This document shows positions 5,575-11,198 of a stretch of 11,198 nt of DNA, piece after piece. The stretch's first letter is position 1. Each line of letters begins with the position of its first letter. The DNA lies in assembly GCA_964405325.1 (NCBI GenBank), contig CAYONM010000124.1:1-11198 (forward strand), in the 5' to 3' direction. This DNA comes from CAYONM01 sp964405325 (GTDB lineage: Bacteria; Planctomycetota; UBA11346). The position numbers were made by a program, and so were the translations under genes. A model generated the notes under the pieces. It had not been told where the DNA came from. It made no database searches and was given only the letters and a program-made list of their open reading frames with translations.

Positions 5575-7616
5575 GGTTTGCATGCCGTTGCGTCCTGGTG
5601 GCAATCACGACAGCCGTATTGCCCGTGCTGTCGGCTGAGGAGCGGCCCGAGCCGATGGAACCGCTGCAGCCGCGATCCGATTTCCTGATGTATCCCGAGG
5701 CGCCGGCAGAGGAACAGGACGCGGTTGAGGTGACCCAGCGTAGCCTCGATATCGGACAGCTCTCGGCAGATGTCGCGGCCATGAGTCGGGCTGCTGAACG
5801 GCTGCGCGCCGCCTTGCGGCAGAACAAGATTCCCGGCTATGAGGATCTTCTGGAGGAACAGGCACAAATCATCCGTACGCCGGAAGAGCAGTTCCGTCGG
5901 CGAGAAGGTGAGCCACGTGTTTCCTCGCGACTCGGTTCGAATGACCTTCAGGTGCAGGCCTACAGCAATGGCGGTTTCGAGGTGACCGCGCGGATCAGCA
6001 ATGAACGCGTCAAGATGGTATATGGTGAATTATTGTATCTCCTCGGATTCAAGTGGAATGACCAGGATGTCGCCAATCCGAATCAACGGATCGATGTCCA
6101 TGTGGAGAACCTGCCCTGGGACGATGCCCTCACTCGGATTCTCGGCCAGGCTGGGTTGGCTTGGCAGGAACGAAGTGGTGAAGAGACCGAAGTCGTCATC
6201 TATGACACCCGCATCAAGCCGGAGCTCGATCGCGTGATTCTGGAACGGTATGCCGCGCGTGCCTTGGACCATGCGGTGGGCCAACGCAACAATGAGATCG
6301 CGGCCGAAGCGATGTTCCTGCGTGCTGAACGTGATCGGCGTCTGAGGCGCTATCGTGCGGCGGTGGTTGAATATTTGGACCTGGTCACCACCTTCGAGGC
6401 GAAGGCCGGGGACAGTCCCGCGATCCGGCGTTGGATGCACAAGAGCTTCCTCGGCATGGCAGAATGTTTTATGGCCACGGAACAATATCATGAGGCCCGT
6501 TCTCGATTCCTGACCTACATCAGTCTGGCCGAAGAGGACGATCCGGTACTGGCTGAGGTCTATCTGAAGGCAGCCGATTCCTCACGACTGTTGGGGCGGA
6601 GCACTGGTGATGTTGGTGCCTACGTCAAGGCCATGGAGCTGCTGGATCATTTGGTGCACAAATACGGTGGCGATCCGACCGCTGCCGGCGTGGTGACCAA
6701 GGCTCACAACATGTTGGGTGTTATCTACTTTGTGCGCGAGGAGTATCGGGCTGCCAAAGAACAATTGATGCGATTCCGCGAAACCGGCGGGACCGCTTCG
6801 CATCAATTGCTGTTCTATCTGGGCGAATGTGATTTCGCCTTGGCCAAGGATGCCCGTGCCTCCTATCAGCACGATCGGGCCGACCTGTTGTTGGAGAGTG
6901 CCCGTACCTATTACCAGGAGATCGCCGATGCGTATGTGCGCGGTCATGCCGATCCACTGGTGGACGAGTTGGTGTATCGTGACGCCTTCTACCAGTTGGG
7001 CCTGTGCCATATGTATTTGCGCGATCCGGATTTTGTCGGTGCCTTGTACGCCTTTTTGGAAGCGCGACGGACGTTTCCGCAGTCGGCCATCGACGCATCC
7101 ATCTTGGTGCATATTGCGCATTGCTATGCGGAATTGGAAAGCGACACCCAGACCATCCAATCGTTGTACGATTTGCTCGGACGCGACGATATCGACAATG
7201 CCGAGTTGGAATTGGCGTCTCTGCTGGGAAATATCCAGACCAGTCTCGGCGATTATCCCTCCTCGGTCCGGGCCAAGGTCCTGTTCTATATCGCGCAAGC
7301 GCATTTTCATGCCGCCGCCCGCGATCGTCTGGAACGGGAGCGCTATCAACGTGCTGCGGCCACCTACACCCGTGTTTTGCAGGAGGGAAATCCCGATCCG
7401 GCCTTGGCGGTGGCGGCCAGACTGGGCAAGGCCCGCGCCCTGATCGCTTATGGTGACGATGAACCGGGCGAGCAGGTGCTGATCGAAGTGCTGCGTTCTG
7501 CGCAGGTGCCGGGACGTGACCGTGCTTTTGCCGCGCAGTTGCTGGGCCGCCTGTATCAGGAACGCGGCCAATTGCGGAAAGCCATCCAGGCTTATCGTGG
7601 GGAATTGGTGGAATAA
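5571..7616 (+). CDS. Exported protein with STN-like domain and multiple TPR repeats
   Basis: A 681-residue protein from a GTG start. A signal peptide covers about residues 1-22 (VLVAITTAVLPVLSA, then EE), so it is sent to the periplasm. Residues 23-130 are low-complexity and helical. Residues about 135-212 resemble the STN domain of secretins and TonB receptors: a strand RIDVHVENL, helix PWDDALTRILGQAGL and strands AWQERSG and EVVIYD. From about residue 220 to the end are TPR-type helical pairs, including YRAAVVEYLDLVTTF, YHEARSRFLTYISLA, YRAAKEQLMRF and LRKAIQAYRGEL. There is no secretin channel and no beta-barrel. It is likely a periplasmic protein-interaction platform that could bind the TPR-like domain of the preceding membrane scaffold, to which it is translationally coupled. 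TPR content is confident; the STN call is moderate. Confidence 0.85.
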   Translation: MRFACRCVLVAITTAVLPVLSAEERPEPMEPLQPRSDFLMYPEAPAEEQDAVEVTQRSLDIGQLSADVAAMSRAAERLRAALRQNKIPGYEDLLEEQAQIIRTPEEQFRRREGEPRVSSRLGSNDLQVQAYSNGGFEVTARISNERVKMVYGELLYLLGFKWNDQDVANPNQRIDVHVENLPWDDALTRILGQAGLAWQERSGEETEVVIYDTRIKPELDRVILERYAARALDHAVGQRNNEIAAEAMFLRAERDRRLRRYRAAVVEYLDLVTTFEAKAGDSPAIRRWMHKSFLGMAECFMATEQYHEARSRFLTYISLAEEDDPVLAEVYLKAADSSRLLGRSTGDVGAYVKAMELLDHLVHKYGGDPTAAGVVTKAHNMLGVIYFVREEYRAAKEQLMRFRETGGTASHQLLFYLGECDFALAKDARASYQHDRADLLLESARTYYQEIADAYVRGHADPLVDELVYRDAFYQLGLCHMYLRDPDFVGALYAFLEARRTFPQSAIDASILVHIAHCYAELESDTQTIQSLYDLLGRDDIDNAELELASLLGNIQTSLGDYPSSVRAKVLFYIAQAHFHAAARDRLERERYQRAAATYTRVLQEGNPDPALAVAARLGKARALIAYGDDEPGEQVLIEVLRSAQVPGRDRAFAAQLLGRLYQERGQLRKAIQAYRGELVE

Positions 7617-7618
7617 TC

Positions 7619-8509
7619 ATGGCTATGCGGAGCGACAACGCCGGCAAGCAGAGGGGCTGGCAGACCCTGGCCTGGCTGTGGGACAGCCAGCCGGTGAATC
7701 AGCGTCGCCGGCGACGCCTGCTGCTGCGCTTCATGCGTTTTCTGAGTCTGATCCTGATGACAGTCAGATTGTCATCGGCAGAAACCAATGTCCTGCCCGA
7801 GCCCATGCCCGGACTCGGTCCACAGGAGCAGTTGGTTCCGAGCCTGCCCGAGCCGAGCATGCGAACGTTGGATCCGGGCCAGATGCTCTTGCGGCGCTTG
7901 GAACAGCGGGTGTTGGATATGGACGAGGCTATCCGCGATATCCTGGCCCGTCATCAGGGCCTGCGTCCGTCCAGTCAGGTGCACGATCTGCCCGAGCTGG
8001 AGGGTGCTCGCGATCGTCGTGATGCCGCCTGGGAGCTGTTGCAGCAGGCGATCCGGGAGCAGGAACAGGGGCAGCAGCCCCAAGACATCCTTGATAAACC
8101 CGCCACCGCTGCGGCTGATGATCCGGAGCGACGTCGTTTGGAGGCGCAAAACCAATTGGCCACGGCGCGGTGTTTCTACGATCTGGCCACTGCCGGCGCC
8201 AAGCCGGACGTCCTGGCCCTGGGTGAAGGCTTCGAGGTGGTCGAAGCGTTGCCAGCGGAGGAACTGCCGGTCACCGATCGGCCGGTGTTGTGGTATTATC
8301 GTTTCGTCTTCAGTCTGGAGCTGGCACGTCAGAAACAGGGTCCGGCACGCGAAGATGCCTGGCAGCGCGCCCAGCGTTATCGCGATGAACTCAAGCGGCG
8401 GTATCCCGACAGCTATCTCGCCTTGACTGCTGATAGCTTGGTGACTGGTGAAGAGGTCGACTTGCGGCAGCTGGAAGCGGTCGAAGATATGACCGCGCCG
8501 GAGTCGTAG
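7619..8509 (+). CDS. Membrane-anchored or exported helical protein, function unknown
   Basis: A 296-residue protein beginning two bases after the STN-TPR stop. The first 33 residues are hydrophilic with a run of five Arg (29-33). Next comes a hydrophobic stretch, about 34-53 (LLLRFMRFLSLILMTVRLSSA), then Glu-Thr, which looks like a signal-peptide cleavage site. An alternative start at Met39 (7733) would give a compact signal peptide; neither start has a strong ribosome-binding site. The mature part is helical and charged. Residues 98-190 could be coiled coil. Residues 176-275 hold TPR-like pairs (LATARCFYDLAT, AWQRAQRYRDELKRRYPDSYLALTADSL). I recognise no family. Position and build suggest it works with the two preceding TPR proteins in the envelope. 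Confidence 0.78.
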   Translation: MAMRSDNAGKQRGWQTLAWLWDSQPVNQRRRRRLLLRFMRFLSLILMTVRLSSAETNVLPEPMPGLGPQEQLVPSLPEPSMRTLDPGQMLLRRLEQRVLDMDEAIRDILARHQGLRPSSQVHDLPELEGARDRRDAAWELLQQAIREQEQGQQPQDILDKPATAAADDPERRRLEAQNQLATARCFYDLATAGAKPDVLALGEGFEVVEALPAEELPVTDRPVLWYYRFVFSLELARQKQGPAREDAWQRAQRYRDELKRRYPDSYLALTADSLVTGEEVDLRQLEAVEDMTAPES

Positions 8510-8511
8510 AG

Positions 8512-8859
8512 ATGAACCCCCTCCAGGTTTGGCAGCAGTTGGCGACGGACTACGATCTCCTCGCAACGGAAATGGAACAGGCCGCTGATGATGACCTGGC
8601 GGCGATGCTGCCGCGGGTCGAAGCCCTTGGCCAGCGTTTGCAGGCGGCACCGACGCAGGTTGACAACCGGCAGGCAGGCAGTTTGCAGGCGCTGGCTGAG
8701 CAGATCCAGCAAGCGCATGGTCGTTGTGTCGCGCATCTCGGTGTTCGCCGTCAAGCCACCATCGGTGCCCACTTGCGCCTTCGTCAGACGGCACAGGCGC
8801 TGAAGGCCTATGCCCAGCCGCAACCGGGTCACGCCCGGTATCACGATCGGCGACACTGA
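8512..8859 (+). CDS. Small helical protein, possibly FlgN/FliT-like flagellar export chaperone
   Basis: A 115-residue protein, almost entirely amphipathic helix, no signal peptide, starting two bases after the preceding stop. Size and pattern fit the FlgN/FliT chaperones: an N-terminal helix with repeated Leu/Glu (VWQQLATDYDLLATEMEQA), a long middle helix (ALAEQIQQAHGRCVAHL) and a C-terminal helix ending in QTAQALKAYAQ with a short basic tail. FlgN proteins likewise end their last helix near a Tyr-Gly and a basic tail. These chaperones bind late flagellar substrates in the cytoplasm. Such small helical proteins are easy to over-call, and no substrate gene (flgK, flgL, fliD) is present here. 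The only nearby support is the FliM-type motifs and the FleS/FlrB-like kinase. The gene is solid; the function is tentative. Confidence 0.75.
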   Translation: MNPLQVWQQLATDYDLLATEMEQAADDDLAAMLPRVEALGQRLQAAPTQVDNRQAGSLQALAEQIQQAHGRCVAHLGVRRQATIGAHLRLRQTAQALKAYAQPQPGHARYHDRRH

Positions 8860-8863
8860 GCCC

Positions 8864-10093
8864 ATGTCCGCCTCGTCACCGTCGCCGGATCTCAACGGTC
8901 AGGACATCGCCGAAGCGCTGCGACTCTTCGACGAGACCACGCGGGCTCTCGATGCCCGTGCCCGGCGTTTGGAAGAGGTCCTTACTGTCAAACAACAGCA
9001 ACTGGAGGAGGCCAACACCCAGTTGGCCGAGCAGTTGGCCGAGGTGCATCGTCTCAGCAGCAACCTGGATCTCCTCTTGGCCTCGGTGGCCTCGGGGGTC
9101 TTGGCGGTGGATGCCGTGGGCCGGGTGACCGCCTGCAATCCAGCAGCGCGCGAAGCGCTGGTACTGGGCGATCGCGATCCATGCGGCGACAGCGCTGCAG
9201 CGTTGTTGCCCGATGCACCCTTTGCCACCGTCCTGGCCAGCGGTGAGGCCCAGGATCTGGAACTGCATCTGGCCATCGCTGCAGGTGACGAACGCGTTCT
9301 GGCTTTGCGCCTGGCGCCGATCCGGGATCCGGAGCGACAGATTACCGGCGCGGTCGCGGTGTTCGACGATATCACCGAAATGCTTCGCCTACGTGAGCGG
9401 GCTGAGCGTGGCCAGCGTTTACGGGCTTTGGGTGAAATGGCCGCTGGGGTCGCGCATGAGATTCGGAATCCCCTCAATGGCATCGAAGGTTTTGCATCGC
9501 TGCTACAGCGGGATCTCGAACCTGATGATCGCCGTCAGCGGCATGTCGGCGCGATCATCGCCGGGGTCCGGCATCTGAACCAGACCGTCACCGATCTACT
9601 CGCCTTCACCCGGCCACGGGAACCGCAACGTCGCAGCACACCGATGGCGGATCTGATTCAGGAATGTTGCGATCTGATCCAGGCCGAAGCCGAACGTGAT
9701 GGCGGCAAGCCGGTGGTGGCGGCGCTGGAGAATGTCTGGGGTGAGCAGCGCCTGGACTGCGATCCCAGCCAGATCCGTCAGGTGGTGTTGAATCTGCTGC
9801 AGAATGCCTGCCAGGCTGCTGTTGCATACCAGGGTGAGGCGGCACGCGTGGACCTGCGGTTGGAGACCGCTGATGACGGCAGTCTGTGTCTGCTGGTGGA
9901 TGATAACGGTCCGGGTGTACCGCCAGCTGACCGTGCCAAGCTGTTTACGCCCTTCTTTACCACCAAGGACCATGGTACCGGACTGGGACTCGCCGTCTCG
10001 CATACCCTGGTGAACCTGCACGGTGGGCATCTGGATGTGACCGACGCGCCACGCGGCGGTGCCCGCTTTCGTTTGATTCTGCCGGTTCGGTAG
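8864..10093 (+). CDS. Soluble PAS-containing sensor histidine kinase
   Basis: A 409-residue kinase from the ATG four bases after the previous stop. An in-frame ATG at 8810 would overlap that gene by 50 bases, and its extra residues look non-native. Order: coiled coil (about 27-66), PAS domain (about 66-175, with SGVLAVDAVGRVTACNPAA), HisKA dimerisation helix with phosphoacceptor His198 in AAGVAHEIRNPLNGI, then the HATPase domain. The latter has an N box (QVVLNLLQNACQA, Asn314), G1 (DDNGPGVP, 346-353), F box (FTPFFTTK) and G2 (GTGLGLAV). All catalytic parts are intact. There is no transmembrane segment, so it senses a cytoplasmic cue. The architecture matches NtrB/AtoS/FleS/FlrB-class kinases, whose usual partners are NtrC-type activators; none is in the window. 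The operon receiver at 2643-3356 is the local candidate substrate. Confidence 0.93.
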   Translation: MSASSPSPDLNGQDIAEALRLFDETTRALDARARRLEEVLTVKQQQLEEANTQLAEQLAEVHRLSSNLDLLLASVASGVLAVDAVGRVTACNPAAREALVLGDRDPCGDSAAALLPDAPFATVLASGEAQDLELHLAIAAGDERVLALRLAPIRDPERQITGAVAVFDDITEMLRLRERAERGQRLRALGEMAAGVAHEIRNPLNGIEGFASLLQRDLEPDDRRQRHVGAIIAGVRHLNQTVTDLLAFTRPREPQRRSTPMADLIQECCDLIQAEAERDGGKPVVAALENVWGEQRLDCDPSQIRQVVLNLLQNACQAAVAYQGEAARVDLRLETADDGSLCLLVDDNGPGVPPADRAKLFTPFFTTKDHGTGLGLAVSHTLVNLHGGHLDVTDAPRGGARFRLILPVR

Positions 10094-10195
10094 AAGCAAA
10101 GGGCAGAAAGGCAAGGCGGAGCCCCGGCATCGGCTGGTTTCCGATTGTGCCAGCACGCGCGCTTTGCAGCTTCTGCAACGCAAAGGAGGCGTGCG
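10094..10195 (+). promoter_or_regulatory. nadC leader with mutually exclusive hairpins near the ribosome-binding site
   Basis: This 102-base gap is the widest in the operon. GCAAAG occurs at 10096-10101 and again at 10180-10185, and its complement CTTTGC lies between at 10162-10167. Pairing of the last two would trap the nadC Shine-Dalgarno. Pairing of the first two would free it. A third, local hairpin (TTGCAG, loop CTT, CTGCAA at 10164-10178) competes with both. The arms are only six bases, so this may be chance. No known NAD-related riboswitch was recognised. An internal promoter could also sit here. Confidence 0.3.
10182..10189 (+). promoter_or_regulatory. Strong ribosome-binding site of nadC
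   Basis: AAAGGAGG sits six bases before the ATG at 10196, a near-ideal Shine-Dalgarno. It fixes the nadC start there and not at the in-frame ATG at 10145. Confidence 0.85.
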
Positions 10196-11059
10196 ATGGA
10201 GGTCTATGGCAGTCGGGATGTGCAGCAGCTGATCGAGTTGGCGCTGGCGGAAGATCTAGGCGAGAACGGTGATGTGACGGTGCAATGCCTGGTTCCGGCG
10301 GATCTGCGTTTGCGTGCCACCATCACGGCCAAGGAAGCTGGCGTCGTGTGTGGCCTGCCTTTGTTTGAACAGGTCTTCGAGGGCTGTGGTGGCGGCGTCC
10401 GGGTCAGTCACGCCGTGATGGACGGCACCCGAGCCGAGCCTGGGCAAGTGGTCTGGCAGGCAGAGGGTCCGGCCGGCACGATCCTGCAGAGTGAACGGAC
10501 CGGTTTGAACCTGTGTCAGCGGCTCAGCGGCACCGCCACCACCGCGGCGCATTATGCCGAGATCGTGGCTGGCACGTCGGCTCGCATCTACGACACGCGC
10601 AAGACCACTCCGGGTATGCGCTTGTTGCAGAAACACGCGGTGGTGTGTGGTGGCGCCTGCAATCATCGCATCGGCCTCTACGACATGGTCCTGATCAAAG
10701 AGAACCACATCGCCATGATGAGCGGTGCCGACAATGGTCCGGCCCAGGCGGTCCGCCGCTGCCGCGAGCGGTTGGGGCGGGAGGCGCCGATCATGGTCGA
10801 GATCGAGACCCTGGACGACCTGGAGCCGGTCATCCAGGCTGGTGCGGATATGGTGTTGTTGGACAATATGGATTGTGAGCAATTACGCGCTGCCGTGCGC
10901 ATTCGTGGCGAACGGCCGGTGCAGCTGGAAGCCTCTGGCGGCATCACCGAACAGACCCTGCGCGCGGTTGCGGAAACCGGCGTCGACCGTATCTCCATCG
11001 GTGCTCTCACGCATTCGGTACGCAGTTTGGACCTGAGCATGCGTTGCGAGCAGGTGTAA
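10196..11059 (+). CDS. nadC: Nicotinate-nucleotide pyrophosphorylase (quinolinate phosphoribosyltransferase)
   Basis: This enzyme makes nicotinate mononucleotide, CO2 and pyrophosphate from quinolinate and PRPP, in de novo NAD synthesis in the cytoplasm. At 287 residues it has the usual length and is complete. The N-terminal sandwich domain contains EDLGENGDVT (19-28) and KEAGVVCGLPLF. The barrel contains ERTGLNLCQRLSGTAT (100-115), the DTRKTTPGMR loop (133-142), CNHRIGLYD, KENH (168-171), VEIET (201-205), LLDN (221-224), EASGGI (245-250) and ISIGALTHS. These supply the basic quinolinate pocket and the acidic PRPP/Mg site. It shares the strand of the upstream operon but has its own strong ribosome-binding site after a 102-base gap. 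It is probably a housekeeping neighbour, not part of the signalling system; no nadA or nadB is present. Confidence 0.97.
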   Translation: MEVYGSRDVQQLIELALAEDLGENGDVTVQCLVPADLRLRATITAKEAGVVCGLPLFEQVFEGCGGGVRVSHAVMDGTRAEPGQVVWQAEGPAGTILQSERTGLNLCQRLSGTATTAAHYAEIVAGTSARIYDTRKTTPGMRLLQKHAVVCGGACNHRIGLYDMVLIKENHIAMMSGADNGPAQAVRRCRERLGREAPIMVEIETLDDLEPVIQAGADMVLLDNMDCEQLRAAVRIRGERPVQLEASGGITEQTLRAVAETGVDRISIGALTHSVRSLDLSMRCEQV

Positions 11060-11079
11060 CGGGCGGCTCGGCAGAAAAC

Positions 11080-11112
11080 GAACACGGGTGGCCTGAGGGG
11101 CTGCCCGTGTTC
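11080..11112. terminator. Long stem-loop after nadC, likely terminator
   Basis: A 14-bp stem (GAACACGGGTGGCC with GGCTGCCCGTGTTC, two G-T wobbles) around a five-base loop TGAGG, starting 20 bases after the nadC stop. AAAA at 11075-11078 precedes it, so on the minus strand the hairpin is followed by CGTTTTC. On the plus strand no T-run follows. It may end the operon as a weak hairpin or, better, serve a convergent minus-strand gene that lies beyond the window. Confidence 0.6.
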
Positions 11113-11148
11113 ACAACTGAGCACGATGGCTTTTCTGATCCTACCTCA

Positions 11149-11167
11149 GAGGGGGCGCTGCCCCCTC
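11149..11167. other. GC-rich palindrome
   Basis: GAGGGGGC, loop GCT, GCCCCCTC forms a perfect 8-bp hairpin. A small hairpin, GCGAC-ATCC-GTCGC, follows at 11168-11181. There is no T-tract. It could be part of a terminator region or a REP-like intergenic element; copy number elsewhere cannot be judged from this window. No gene is visible from 11060 to the end (139 bases). Confidence 0.5.
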
Positions 11168-11198
11168 GCGACATCCGTCGCACACCCCCACGGCCTCG

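Noticed and set aside
8810..8863. Longer histidine kinase from the ATG at 8810
   Set aside because: It would overlap the preceding gene by 50 bases, and the extra residues are a frame-shifted reading of that gene's tail.
10145..10195. Longer nadC reading from the ATG at 10145
   Set aside because: The AAAGGAGG six bases before 10196 and the usual NadC N-terminus fix the start at 10196; the extra 17 residues are not NadC-like.

Overview
The window comes from a GC-rich, Gram-negative (diderm) bacterium. Several products carry export signals and look periplasmic: a SurA-like folding factor, a secretin-N-type domain and TPR repeats. I cannot place the organism to phylum from sequence alone. The unusual set of envelope TPR proteins with two-component parts would suit a deltaproteobacterial-grade, PVC or other less-studied lineage.

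Layout. Positions 1-125 hold no gene but contain three perfect tandem copies of a 21-bp unit. Positions 126-1206, minus strand, hold a two-gene unit: an ECF sigma factor followed one base later by a zinc-binding membrane anti-sigma factor. A short divergent spacer (1207-1281) separates these from a long plus-strand run, 1282-11059, of nine tightly packed genes that is probably one operon. In order they are: a SurA-type parvulin isomerase; a response-regulator receiver with an unrecognised C-terminal domain; a small STAS-like protein; a large acidic single-pass membrane protein; an exported STN+TPR protein; an exported or anchored helical protein; a small FlgN/FliT-like helical protein; a soluble PAS-HisKA-HATPase histidine kinase; and nadC. 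The window ends with two GC-rich hairpins, probably terminators.

The standout is the acidic membrane protein (3631-5574). Its cytoplasmic half carries twelve copies of a short motif, roughly xQx(E/D)ID(A/S)LLxxM. This is the signature of the extreme N-terminus of the flagellar switch proteins FliM and FliY, where it is the docking site for phosphorylated CheY. The array is followed by one transmembrane helix and a TPR-like domain predicted to be periplasmic. A receiver-domain protein lies two genes upstream and a histidine kinase lies downstream in the same operon. My inference is a phospho-receiver signalling system. The kinase charges the receiver, which docks in many copies on the membrane scaffold, and the scaffold is coupled through TPR contacts to the exported TPR/STN proteins made by the next genes. 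The FlgN/FliT-like gene and FleS/FlrB-like kinase hint at a link to flagella or another motility or secretion apparatus, but no core flagellar gene lies in the window. The function is unproven.
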